22,380 bases of DNA from Syncephalis plumigaleata (GCA_025201365.1 JAIXMF010000226.1:1-22380), one strand, 5' to 3'. Counted from the stretch's first letter, positions 10,986 to 21,827 are shown. The notes: generated by a model not told the origin, from the sequence alone. Numbers and translations: made by a program.

Positions 10986-11222
10986 CAGGCTTTTTCCATC
11001 CAATTTGCGCAGTTAGCTTTCTGTTTTATGAATAAATAATAGTTATCATTAATTGCAATATGTGATATCGTGATCATTAACATCTCCCTCAACTGCTAGG
11101 GCAATGACAACTACTCAATAATAATAGTAATGCGATAATGATGTTAACAATTGAGTAAATCTATTTGTTAATAAAGAGCAAATGTTAAAGGATAAATGCG
11201 CAAATTGGATGGAAAAACACTG
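10986..11222. mobile_element. Intact MITE copy C, Tc1/mariner type
   Basis: A 237-bp non-coding element bounded by 26-bp terminal inverted repeats at 10986-11011 and 11197-11222, with 24 of 26 positions matching. It begins CAGGCTTTTTCC and ends GGAAAAACACTG. It is flanked by TA on both sides (10984-10985 and 11223-11224), the target duplication of the Tc1/mariner superfamily, whose ends often begin CAGT. It holds no transposase ORF, so it would depend on an enzyme supplied elsewhere. Two related copies lie at 6305-6489 and 8905-8994. Its right end is 117 bp upstream of the BDP1 start codon. Confidence 0.9.
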
Positions 11223-11339
11223 TAATAATATCATTCTCATCTCACATTTGCAAATCGGATGCAATGCGATCAAATTGCCACAGAGCCCTAATTTAAAAGT
11301 AGGACTCTTTTTCTATTTTTTTTCTTATCCACTTGACCA

Positions 11340-13327
11340 ATGTCGTCCATTACATCCATTCGAGTTGGTAAGCATTTGCATAGTTCACTGTTTCTCGTAA
11401 ATAGGGTAGAGCACTTGACTAACCGTATAACTTTACTATTCGTATTGTTTTTCTTTAGATAAAAGTCAGAAAAAGTTTGCACCTACCATTGCACCACGAG
11501 GACCTCGTCGACCTCGTCGTAGTTCAACTTCAGTGCAAACGCCGGCTAAAGCAGAAAGTACACCAAGTCAGAACGGTGATAGCAATGCAGTGGACGAGAC
11601 TGTCGGTTTGAATAACGATGAACACGCTAATCTATCCTCATTACCTACAAGTCATACTAGTCAACAACAACAACAAAGCAATATCAATAATGAGAATACT
11701 AGTAGAGAAGTAACACCGACTATGACTACAATCTCTTTTGGTATTCCATCATCGAGTCAGCCATCAATAGTTAATAGTAATAGTCATAATGATTCAATTC
11801 ATTGTAAGTATTATCCAGTATTACACAAGTAACTCGTTACTAATTAGATGGTAAAGGTCCACCTTCACCACCTGCCACACAAGCATCATTGGTGGAAGTG
11901 CCCAATTCACCGCGTAGACGAGGTATAACGATCATTGATTCTAATCAGACGGCAGCAACAAGTGTGCATAATATCACAGCTAACAGCAACGTTAATCGAG
12001 AGGATACGAGAAAAGGAATTGCTATTGGAAATCCAGGTGAACCTAGTAAGGCAGCAACTACAATAACAACAATAGCAGCAGCAACAACATCTCAATCATC
12101 TCAACAAGATTCAGTACCGCCTGGTAAGATTATGCCGCAGAGAGGACAGAAAAGAATAGCCGGTATGGATGATCCGGTTATTCGCGAGCTACTCTTAGCA
12201 ACCAACGACATGACACAGGTGGCACGTTGGATAGCCGACGGTCTTATCGCTCCATCTAAAGCAGCCAGTGAAGTGTTGAATAGTGAAACTATAGATCTTA
12301 CCCGAATGCCGATGCATTTCTTTTGTAAAGATATGGCTCGTGGTAAAATGAGTGAAGCCGGTTTGGAACAAATGCGACTACGTGATGAGCGTAAACGTCA
12401 ACGTAAATTGAATGGCACGTCCACGACTAGTGATGACACCAGTGATACTAAAAAGACGAAGATCGAGTTGGATAAATCGACGACAGCTGCTAGTAGTCCA
12501 AGAGGCAATCATAATGTTAAGATGGAGTCAAATAGCGCGGATAAGCCTACTCATTCGATGTCCTCTATGGAAAAGTATGACACTCAATTATAATGAATAG
12601 GCCACATGAAATAACATGTTGTTGATCAATTAGTCATTCGGGTCCACAAATGAAACTAGTTGATGGCAAGATGGTGTTGGACATGGAATCATTAGTGGTG
12701 CAGCATGCCGATTTACATGGTGGTCTAACGGAACCCTTGGAACGAGTTGAAGAATCGAATTATACACGCTACGTGAATTCATCTACTTATGGCAAGAAAA
12801 ATCGTACGGTTAAATGGAGCGATCAACAGACACAACTATTCTACGATGTAAGTACAATATAAAGCATCAGCAGCATCAGCATTGATTACATATCGTATAA
12901 ACACGAGACTAATGTCAAATAGGGTTTGGCCAAGTATGGTACAGACTTTGAAATGATCGCTATGCTATTTCCCGATAGAAATCGTGCGCATATCAAGAAT
13001 AAGTATAAACGGGAAGATGCCGAGAATCCGGAACGAGTTAATGACGCGTTGATTCACCGCCGAAGTAAGCCATTACCGTGTAATCCACTTGACTTCGATG
13101 TATCTAGTCTTTTAGGGGGCACAACAGTAAATACAGACCATAGTAATAGCTCTGTAAAGAGTAAGCAGAAATCCTATGTTGTATTAAAAACACCTGAAGC
13201 AGTAGCAGAAGAAGGAGCAGTAATAGAAGCAGAAGCAGTAGTAGAAGCAGAAGAAGTAATAGAAAAGGAAACAACAATAGAAGAAGCATGTCCTACTACT
13301 ACTACTAATGATACTGATGATGAATAA
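11340..13327 (+). CDS. BDP1: TFIIIB subunit B'' (Bdp1), SANT-domain protein
   Basis: Bdp1 joins TBP and Brf1 to form TFIIIB, which places RNA polymerase III on tRNA and 5S genes. Five exons, 11340-11367, 11459-11803, 11848-12574, 12634-12847 and 12923-13327, give 572 residues. The first exon is tiny (28 nt); splicing gives MSSITSIRVDKSQKKFAPTI, which fits the usual Bdp1 opening of a basic KFAP segment. IDLTRMPMHFFCKDMARGK (about 273-291) matches the conserved block before the SANT region. VDGKMVLDMESL leads into the SANT domain, about 425-475 (KWSDQQTQLFYDGLAKYGTD, then FPDRNRAHIKNKYKRE), with an intron inside it. Between these blocks lie low-complexity Ser/Thr/Asn/Gln linkers. The tail is a Glu/Ala/Val repeat. 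Intron 2 is only 44 nt. The stop is 129 bp before the next start codon. Confidence 0.93.
13190..13290 (+). repeat. GAA/GCA/GTA triplet tract in the BDP1 tail
   Basis: Imperfect purine-rich triplets (GAAGCA, GTAGAA, GAAGAA) encode a Glu/Ala/Val tail such as EAEAVVEAEEVIEKE. The opposite strand gives a spurious poly-Leu ORF. Likely length-variable by replication slippage. Confidence 0.7.
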
Positions 13328-13381
13328 TGATCATCCAACTATTACGGCAATTCAAGATATTTTAATTGTTTTTTTCCTTAA

Positions 13382-13387
13382 TATAAA
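13382..13387 (+). promoter_or_regulatory. TATA box candidate for the Rad17 gene
   Basis: TATAAA lies 70-75 bp before the ATG at 13457 and 55 bp after the BDP1 stop, predicting a leader of about 40 nt. A T-rich run follows it. In a 129-bp gap this is the only good core-promoter candidate. Confidence 0.45.
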
Positions 13388-13456
13388 CGTGTAACTTTCT
13401 TTTTTTCCCAGTTTGTGTGTCTATACTAGTAGAATACCTGTAGTTTTACTTTACTA

Positions 13457-16400
13457 ATGTCAACCCGTAAGGTAAGAACAGTGTTGAGACGGGTAATTCC
13501 TAATAGTGACCAATAAATGAATAGAAGAAACCCACGATTACGTACAGTGATGACGAAGTAGAAGCAACAGTCAGTGTAAGTTAATACGGGCTAGTACACG
13601 AATAGTAAGAAACTTACTAGAAGTAGAACAAGTTGGATGCCGGTAATGTTGAAGCTGAGCAATTGAGGAGTAATGTGACAGCTTCTTCCTCTCGTTCACG
13701 ACGATTACGACCAGTAACTGAGGTAGGCCATCCTAGTTCTATTCTATTAGGGCGATAATATTGACTAGTATGTTGATAAATAGCGTCGATGGATTATACC
13801 GGATTTCGATGATAGGGAAAGATCGAGTCATACTGACAACATGCATCAAACAATGGAGGAGACTACTACAGAATCATTAGCTGGCGTGAAACGTAAAAGT
13901 AGATCAACATCAACTCGATCTGCTATGAATCTATCAGCATTACAGGCGACATTCAAATCTACAGACAATAGTGATACGACGACTGTTTCGGAAAGTGAGT
14001 CTGCTTGTTCTGCCCTATGGACAGATCAATATGAACCGACAACCATGGTAAATAATAGCAAACACATGCGTGTATATATGTATATGTATGTGGCATGACT
14101 AAGCTTACACGAATATATATGTACTCATTTATCTAGTCGGAATTAGCTATGCATAAGCGTAAAATAGCTAGTGTACGAGAATGGTTAGAAAAGGCGTATA
14201 ATCCTACAACAAACCAATCAGTATCGGTAGGTAGCAAGACAATGAAATAACTATATCTAGATTGTTGTATATTTGTACTAATAGTATATACAATAACTAT
14301 CTTAGAAACTACTAGTACTAACAGGACCATGTGGTAGTGGCAAGACAGCTACAGTACGCGTGTTAGCACAAGCATTAAGCATCACCATCAATGAATGGGT
14401 CACACCTATTAGTTCAACGAGTGTTCAACAACAGCAATCATCATCATTATCATCATTGAGTCAACTAGGTAGCATCACTATACAATAGATAAATGATTAT
14501 CTTGTCGTATACTAACTAACAAACAAACAAATGAATGTCACTATAGATACGAGTAGCGAGTATACATCCATTAATCAACGATTTATCGAATTTATGGCGA
14601 GTGCTGAGAGATACACACCATTAGCCATGATGAATCCGGTTGATTTGTTACAACCGACTAGTCGACGAGCATCATCTACGAGAACCCTGTTACTTATCGA
14701 AGATTTACCCTATCTAGGACATGAGTCTTCATTACCGCAATTTGAACGTGCCATGTTACAATTCTTAGCGGGAATGTCTAATGTACCCGCTATTATTATA
14801 CTATCAGATACGCTAGATCGTCAAATGGCAGATGAAGTAATTGAATCACATGTAAGATCACGAGCATCATGGAGTGCACATAACGCACTACCCATTAGTA
14901 TTACAAGTTCACCTCGATGTCAAACTATTCGGTAATAATCTGATAATCTAATAATAACAAAATTAATATTTGCTTGCTCGTTGTAGATTCAATCCAGTAG
15001 CTCCAACATTTATGACAAAGGCACTCCATCGTATTGTTCATCAAGCATGTCCGTATATATTGAAATATGGGGCAGCAGTGTCACAACTATTAGCATCCAT
15101 TGTTACGAGTGCTCATGGAGATATACGAGTGGCAGTGAATACACTTCAATTACAAGTGGGCAACCAACTAGTGGCACAGCATCTACTATCAATGAAAGTT
15201 AATGAACTACATACGACGGATGAAACACTCTCCTACTTTCACGGATTAGGAAAGATACTCTATAATAAACGTAAGTATTTCGTAATATCATGATTACCAC
15301 ATCTGTTGTAATGGCTAGGTGGATGGTAGATATGTGATAGATAGAGATAGCTTGATAGATAGATGATAGATAGATGACGTCAATCCTGTTTTCATGTCAA
15401 AATAGGAATATCATCACATGCCTTGCGTAATACTAGTCCAATGGATAAAACCGATATGCATCCTGCCAATGCCAATGCCACTGCTGTCAATGCCAATGAT
15501 GGCAATGGTCGCCTTGAAACCTATGATGCAGCCATGGATCCCGAGGTAATTCGATGACGTCTTTGTATTCATTCTATGATGAACTTATAGTGTGTGTGTC
15601 ATCTATATTCCATGTATAGCAAATTATCTCCTCGGCAGGATTTGATCGTGAACAATTTTTACTCTATCTACATCAAAACTACCTTTTATTCGCCGATGAC
15701 ATTGAAACATGCAGTTCTGTCATGACGTGGCAGAGCATATCCGATAACATGCTAGGACAATGGACGGTATGTAGACAGATAGGGAAAGAAGGGATTGGAA
15801 GAGGAAAGGAGGGAAAAAAACAGTACAGTGGCAAATAAGGCCTTGGTAACTTATTGCATAGCTTCTATCACACCTTTAGACTCGCGGTCAAATGCTTCCA
15901 TACGCTTTGATTACGTCACTACGTGGATACATGTGGGAAACACGCGATAAGAAAGCAACCTCGGGCTTTCGTCCATTATACAAACCTGATCTATGGGATG
16001 TACGACGTGCTCAGCAAAAGTACATTGACGGATTGTCATGTACAGCAACTGGGATAAACATGAATAAATTAGCGGCACGTGACCGAGGTAAGTCGGCATA
16101 AACATCGTGCCATTACTCTTTAAGAAAGAGAAAAGAGAGAAAGAAAGGAAAAAACAAGGGAAAAAAACAAGGCTAAACTAATTGTACGACATGATGCAGC
16201 AAATAACGAGTTCAACTTGGATGTACTGCCGTATCTACGTCAACGCAACCGTGCGGTATTCCGAAACGAGAAAACAGGACAAAAGACGTATGGCGAGGAG
16301 ACCTACTGGGTACATCCGATAGCGGCGAAGACACTTAATCCCAGTAAGTAACCTATAGACATAAACGTAGACATAAACAAATAGAATAGGACACTAGTGT

Positions 16401-16720
16401 TAATATCCGATAATAAACGTGTAGACCTATTGGATTTTATGGCATCCTCGTCGATCTTTCGTAAAATGCGACCCACGTCGACTGTCTTATCGAGCACAGG
16501 CGAGGTACATGGGGACGAGTTCTCGGCGCAAGAAATGGAACCGGGAATGGCATGCCATCAAGTGGCATTATCCAATGACCTGTCGTCCAAGGAATGTGAT
16601 AATGATTTGCATTCTTGTCGAGAGGATGAACAGCAACGACAGCAGCAACAGCATACCGGCCTTGCCACCAACGAGGCCATCGATGTCAATGACCCAATAG
16701 ATAACGTAGATTTCTTATAA
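13457..16720 (+). CDS. RAD17: Checkpoint clamp loader Rad17 / Rad24
   Basis: With Rfc2-5 it loads the 9-1-1 clamp at damaged DNA to activate the checkpoint. Thirteen exons join in phase: 13457-13471, 13525-13575, 13633-13722, 13784-14047, 14137-14226, 14306-14468, 14547-14931, 14987-15270, 15406-15545, 15620-15766, 15880-16087, 16200-16343 and 16398-16720. They give 767 residues, longer than S. pombe Rad17 (about 600). Motifs: WTDQYEP (131-137), SELAMHKRKI, Walker A GPCGSGKT (177-184), Walker B LLLIEDLP (272-279), RFNPVAPTFMTKAL (353 on), GLGKILYNKR and YLHQNYLLFADDIETC. The start is the least certain part: exon 1 codes only MSTRK, and the acceptor before exon 3 is AACAAG. The tail has a Gln run and ends in an acidic NDPIDNVDFL, which may match the acidic Rad17 C-terminal tail. 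An Asn/Ala repeat lies in exon 9. Confidence 0.93.
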
Positions 16721-17015
16721 TATCAAGGACACACGATCCGTCATGCTTTCTAGCACGTTCTTCCGTTGCATTACACTTGCGTATTATTGGTCAATGATGT
16801 CATGCTTTTCCTAATCAATCCCAGTGTCAATAATAGGACGCGTTGCACCTATCGATCCACGAGCGATGTGATTGGTTCGTGGTCCTTTTGTTGTTGTTCG
16901 GCCCGATCCACGAATAGAATGAGAGAAACAGGACGGTTTAAATAATTGTGTTTATTGCAAAATATTTTTTAGCAAGATAATATTAAGTAAAGAAGTATAC
17001 CTTTCGAATTCAATT

Positions 17016-18821
17016 ATGAGTCGATTTATTGTATTACCCTACGATATTCTTTGTCGTATAGCGCTAGTGGCTCGTCCCACGGATATTGTCAGGCTAGCGA
17101 TTACGTCGCGCGAACTACTCTTCCGTCTACTGAGCGACGAATCATTATGGCGTATGTTGTCTCGTAGACATTTCCCCGTCAGTCAACTGGAGGATGAATG
17201 GGCTCTTTGGTGCTTATTTGAACCAATGGGTGACACTATAACATTGCATATTAAAATCAGTCTCGACCAATCAGAAGTAACGCAGGTCAATATCGATGCG
17301 TTACGGATGTTTAAACGGCGCTACTTACTAAGTTTACACTGGCGTCATGGTCGACATCGTATCCTCGATATTCCCTATAACGGCCCGAGCAGAGAGAGCA
17401 ACGATAGCAACGGCAATGATAGTAGTCCTAGTGCTAGTGCTAGTGTTAGTAGCAGTGGCAGTAATGGCAGTGGCAGTAGTGGCAGTAGTGGCAGTAGTGG
17501 CAGTAGTAGCAACGGTAATCAACGCAGCCATCTAGCTTTGATTCAACAGAAACTAGGCTACACGCTACTCTACGACTTTGCCCGTCGTCAACTATTAATG
17601 ATGACCCATCGAGTGCCGAAGCAAGAAACGGAACAAGATAGCGAGACGCTCACTCGTGTATTAACTGAAGTGATGAACCTACCGCAAGGCATGATCCCGT
17701 ATCCGTATGCTACCGACGCCCAGTTGAATACATTCTTTATCACGCTACGCTGTCAGCGTATCGTCGAGTTGACATCGCATCTCGTACTCTATCAGCGTAA
17801 TTGCCCCTCTCCTTTTTATTCGTGTCCCTTACCTGCTGAATCGAAAATTTGTGAGTTGCGCGATCGTTGGATGCTCATCCGCGACGGCAAACGTAACACG
17901 AATTGGGCTTTGTTTGATTTGATGGAAAATAATGAACCTAATACTTGGAATTGGCGTCATATTTATAGTCATTGTCATCTCCAAGTATCACGTAAATGGC
18001 AACGTACACTAAGTGGCAGTCCGTCTGAGAAAGTGACCCTTACACCCGCGAGTACCGCCACTAATGTTTCCACAGAAGTAATATCAAAATTAAGCCATTT
18101 GGCCATATTCCGTATTTATCGCACACTGTCGAATGAACCCTCCCCCGTAAGATGGGATCTTCTCCGATTACGTAGCGGCACTCGTAAACAAATGATACTG
18201 CGTAGCGGTGAATTTGAACCGGAAGATCACGCAGGATTCCAGCGGAAATTAAAGTCTACCTGGCTGAAGAATGGCTCCGTACTACTGCAAAGCGGCGGTC
18301 ATGGCAGTAAGATCAGTTGGCTGGCATTGCTATCGGTAACGCGTGCCCAACTAGTATGGGAGTACGTTAATCCAGGTGAACTAGTCATGAATTTCGCGGA
18401 ATACGGATTCATCATACAAGGCATGTGTAAGCGTCATGTAATCATGGCGTCAAGTAACCCGACAATCCCCACCACGGCATCAACATCTTCGTCGTCATCC
18501 GCATCTGGTGCTAGTCTACAATCGAATGCCATCGTTGAATTACAACAAATATGCCTGACTAATGGCACGATACTACGTCGACTCGCTTGCAATTGGTACT
18601 ATCATCCGATTCGTATCATTGGCACGATGTGTCTAGTGGGCATGGTGGATAGCGATGGCAAGCACGTATGCAACTGTGTAGTAGATGTCGCTAGTGGATT
18701 GATTCTTTGTATTCTGGATATGCCCGTAGATAATCTCGAGAATATCAAGAACACCGTGGCCACTGGATATACGACTTTCAACGACGGTACACACATGCGA
18801 CTTTATACTTTTGACTATTAA
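17016..18821 (+). CDS. F-box protein, substrate unknown
   Basis: Probable substrate receptor of an SCF (Skp1-cullin-F-box) ubiquitin ligase. It is a single exon of 601 residues, the only intronless gene of this size here. The F-box is at about 4-55: LPYDILCRIA, then DIVRLAITSRELLFRLLSDE and SLWRMLSRRHFP. FKRRYLLSLHWRHG (100-112) resembles the segment that follows the F-box in many family members. A low-complexity Ser/Gly/Asn linker, about 124-170, separates it from a ~430-residue C-terminal region. That region has repeated short hydrophobic strands (WALFDLMENN, WDLLRLRSGT, LRLYTFDY-like end) that suggest beta-propeller blades, but no clear WD or Kelch signature. A second Ser/Thr-rich linker lies near 485-505. 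The poly(A) signal overlaps the stop codon. Confidence 0.85.
   Translation: MSRFIVLPYDILCRIALVARPTDIVRLAITSRELLFRLLSDESLWRMLSRRHFPVSQLEDEWALWCLFEPMGDTITLHIKISLDQSEVTQVNIDALRMFKRRYLLSLHWRHGRHRILDIPYNGPSRESNDSNGNDSSPSASASVSSSGSNGSGSSGSSGSSGSSSNGNQRSHLALIQQKLGYTLLYDFARRQLLMMTHRVPKQETEQDSETLTRVLTEVMNLPQGMIPYPYATDAQLNTFFITLRCQRIVELTSHLVLYQRNCPSPFYSCPLPAESKICELRDRWMLIRDGKRNTNWALFDLMENNEPNTWNWRHIYSHCHLQVSRKWQRTLSGSPSEKVTLTPASTATNVSTEVISKLSHLAIFRIYRTLSNEPSPVRWDLLRLRSGTRKQMILRSGEFEPEDHAGFQRKLKSTWLKNGSVLLQSGGHGSKISWLALLSVTRAQLVWEYVNPGELVMNFAEYGFIIQGMCKRHVIMASSNPTIPTTASTSSSSSASGASLQSNAIVELQQICLTNGTILRRLACNWYYHPIRIIGTMCLVGMVDSDGKHVCNCVVDVASGLILCILDMPVDNLENIKNTVATGYTTFNDGTHMRLYTFDY
17452..17515 (+). repeat. 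AGTGGC-type microsatellite in the F-box gene
   Basis: Repeated GGCAGTAGT units (with AGTGGC variants) encode the Gly-Ser-Ser linker. The period is a multiple of three, so changes in copy number would stay in frame. Confidence 0.75.
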
Positions 18822-18826
18822 ATAAA
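18821..18826 (+). terminator. Poly(A) signal overlapping the F-box stop codon
   Basis: AATAAA begins on the last base of the TAA stop (18819-18821). If used, the 3' UTR would be only about 10-30 nt. Confidence 0.4.
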
Positions 18827-18829
18827 CCA

Positions 18830-19120
18830 TATAACATTGCTGTAATAGTTGTAGCTGTTGATAAGCTATTTGTATATATACATATGCATATATGTCATGT
18901 TGCTTTTTTATAATGGATTAAATGTATCTCATTGATCTTACTTACCAATTGAATCGTAGCAATGGCCGCAATTAATTCCTTATTGATTTAAACCATTTTA
19001 TGTTTTTCAACCAATAGTTTGCTTCTCTCTCTCGCTCTCGCTCTCTTTCACCGGCTACTGTTACTAGTTCCTTACGCCACCGCCAATATCGTCACCACTA
19101 TCGCCACCGCCGCCAACAAC
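18830..19120. other. Gap between F-box and dynamin genes
   Basis: About 290 bp with an alternating TATATACATATGCATATATG tract (18870-18896) and a CT-rich leader (CTCTCTCTCGCTCTCGCTC) from about 19024. CT blocks are common in fungal 5' UTRs. The upstream reading frame is open but lacks ATG, so the dynamin start stays at 19121. Confidence 0.5.
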
Positions 19121-21677
19121 ATGGACGATCTAATTCCCGTGGTGAACAAGTTGCAAGATGTATTTAATACAATTGGAAGCGATCAAATTGATTTACCGCA
19201 AATTGTAGTAGTCGGGTATGTAATAATGAGCAGTTACGTGTAAAGTCGCTATACTACGGTGTCTCTACTTACGGCATTGACATTCATTCTACTAACACGG
19301 TCTTTGCTTCTTTTTTTCGTTTGTTAGATCACAGTCAGCGGGCAAATCTTCAGTCTTGGAGAATATTGTTGGTCGTGATTTCTTACCTCGAGGCAGCGGT
19401 ATTGTTACACGTCGTCCACTCGTGTTGCAGCTCGTCAATCTACCGGGTCCGGCGGTGCCTAGCGATATCAGCCCGACAGAAGCAAAATCAACGCCAGGCA
19501 TCGAGGAATGGGCCGAGTTCCTTCACTTGCCGGGACAAAAGTTTACGCGTTTCTCGGATGTTCGCGATGAAATAGAACGGGAAACGGCGCGTTTGGCCGG
19601 TAGTAACAAAGGCATTGTACGCCAGCCAATCCATCTAAAAATCTTTTCGTCGGGTGTCGTCAATCTCACGCTCGTCGATCTGCCAGGCCTAACGAAAATC
19701 CCCGTGGGCGACCAACCCACCGACATCGAGAAACAAACGCGTGCGCTCGTACTCGATTTCATCTCCAAGCCGAATAGCGTCATTCTCGCCGTGAGTCCCG
19801 CCAACGTTGATCTCGTCAATTCGGAAAGCTTGAAACTGGCCAAAGAGGTTGATCCTGAGGGCAGACGCACCATTGGTGTACTCACCAAAGTAGACCTCAT
19901 GGATGCGGGCACCAATGCACTTGACATGTTGACAGGACGTGTCTACCATTTACGCCTTGGTTTTATCGGTGTGGTGAATCGTAGTCAACAGGATATCTCC
20001 ACGAGTAAGCCCATTGATGCGGCGTTACAACACGAGCGAGACTTTTTCGCCTCACATCCAGCGTATCGTTCCATCTCGAAACGATGCGGCACCGAGCATC
20101 TAACGAAAACCCTGAATCAAATCCTAATTTCACATATTCGCGAACGTCTACCCGACATTAAGGCACGATTGAACACCCTGATCAGTGCCACGCAACAGGA
20201 ACTACTCTCGTATGGTGATGTCAAATTTATTGATCAGGAGCATAAGGGCACGCTAGTACTACGACTATTGACCAAGTTCGCGAATGATTTCAACTCATCG
20301 GTCGAGGGTACCTCCTCCGAGATCACTACCACCGAACTAAGTGGCGGTGCACGTATCTATTACATCTTTAACAATATATTTGGCACGGCTCTCGACTCGT
20401 TATTACCGTGTGGCAACCTGACCTCGCACGACATTCGTACGGCTATTCGCAATTCGACGGGTCCGCGTCCCTCCCTATTCGTCCCCGAGATCGCTTTTGA
20501 CCTATTGGTGAAGCCGCAAATCCGTCGCTTAGAACCGCCTAGTCTACGCTGCGTCGAGCTCGCCTATGAGGAACTCGTGAAGATATGTCACATCTGCGGT
20601 AATCGTGCCGAACTACGACGTTATCCAAAATTCCAGGCAAAACTTATTGAAGTCGTGACAACACTACTACGCGAACGACTCTCGCCCACCTCTGAATACG
20701 TGGAAAGCTTAATTTCTATTCAACGCGCCTACATTAACACGAATCATCCCGATTTTATTTGTGCCACCCAGCAACTTGTACTAAACGATAGACGTGGCGA
20801 TAAAAAGAAACGCACCTCCGATCGAGGTAATAAACGGGTAAGTGCTATTCTACTACTTCTTGAACACATAGACACGAAACTAGATTACCCTACTAAATGA
20901 CTGATTCCATTGTTGATTAGGCTCAAACACTCCCATCGGGTATCAACGGTCTAGATGCAGCTTCCGCACATTTAGGCAGCGATTCGGAGGATCGTGATGA
21001 ACGTCGTCATCCTCGTACTCGTGATGCACCGCACTCTTCGCCTGCCTCCGAACCGCACGCCTCTCAGCAGAGCGGCGACTTTTTGAACTACTTTTTCGGC
21101 AACCGGCCCACTGGTCGTCCAAGTGACATGTTGAACACTGGTCACGATGCTGCCACCAAAGAGATGATTATGCCGGGTAAGGTGCATGATCCAACAGCGA
21201 TACCTGAAATGGTAAGTTAACAAACAAGCTACTTTTATTGTTTCATTTGGGTAATAACAAATGCTCTAACTAATCAATCCACTAGAAATCATTGTCCATT
21301 TCCGAGGATGGACCTCAATTGACAGATCGTGAAGAGGCTGAAGTACAATTAATTCGTAAGTTATAATGTGTACTTACTTTCTATAATCATAGCGTATACT
21401 AATAATAAGCTACAATTGATTAGGTTCATTAATTACATCCTATTTCAATATCGTACGTAAATCCATTCAAGATTTGGTACCAAAAGCGATCATGCACTTG
21501 CTCGTAGATCAAACACGCGATGCCGTGCAGAACCGACTAGTAGCCGCGTTATATCGTGAAAATATATTCGACACGCTACTTCAGGAGGATGAAGCGATTG
21601 CCGCCGAACGTGCTCGTTGCCAGAGCATGTTGGATGTGTATAATCGTGCATTTAGCATTATTAGTGAGGTCATTTAA
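19121..21677 (+). CDS. DNM1: Dynamin-related GTPase, Dnm1/Drp1 type
   Basis: A self-assembling GTPase that constricts mitochondria and peroxisomes during fission. Five exons, 19121-19215, 19328-20837, 20921-21211, 21286-21355 and 21424-21677, give 739 residues (yeast Dnm1 has 757). G1 GSQSAGKSS at 32-40 is interrupted by intron 1 in its first Gly codon. G2 Thr is at about 59 (GIVTRRP). G3 [14 protein letters not shown] starts at 149, G4 TKVD is at 218-221 and G5 NRSQ at about 249. The middle domain has [17 protein letters not shown], then [17 protein letters not shown] charged variable insert follows, with FLNYFFG as in Dnm1/Drp1. The GED runs from [20 protein letters not shown] to the end. 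There is no PH or proline-rich domain, so it is not a classical endocytic dynamin. Vps1 is the alternative; the FLNYFFG insert favours Dnm1. Confidence 0.95.
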
Positions 21678-21728
21678 TAGTCTCGAAATGATAGATATGA
21701 ATGACTCAACATAAATAACATAAATTAC

Positions 21729-21734
21729 AATAAA
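21729..21734 (+). terminator. Poly(A) signal of the dynamin gene
   Basis: AATAAA lies 52 bp after the stop codon, in the 150-bp gap before the convergent NOC4 stop at 21828. No equally good signal is seen for NOC4 on the minus strand. Confidence 0.45.
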
Positions 21735-21827
21735 TTAGGAACTCGATGAAATTATTTCTTGTTTAATTATATCTGTAATCATCATCATTATATCATTCAT
21801 AATAAGCGTGTCTATCCTTGTAAACAA

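Noticed and set aside
13104-13289. Poly-leucine ORF on the minus strand
   Set aside because: Antisense reading of the GAA/GCA triplet tract in BDP1.
16849-16920. GGTTCGTGGTCC with flanking GATCCACGA words, considered as a tRNA B box
   Set aside because: No A box, no acceptor stem and no cloverleaf could be formed; the short inverted words are more simply a small repeat.
17334-17535. Low-complexity ORFs on both strands over the Ser/Gly linker
   Set aside because: Out-of-frame readings of the AGTGGC microsatellite in the F-box gene.
19019-19120. Upstream extension of the dynamin frame ([10 protein letters not shown]...)
   Set aside because: Open frame but no ATG; the segment is the CT-rich leader, and [13 protein letters not shown] at 19121 matches the usual dynamin N-terminus.
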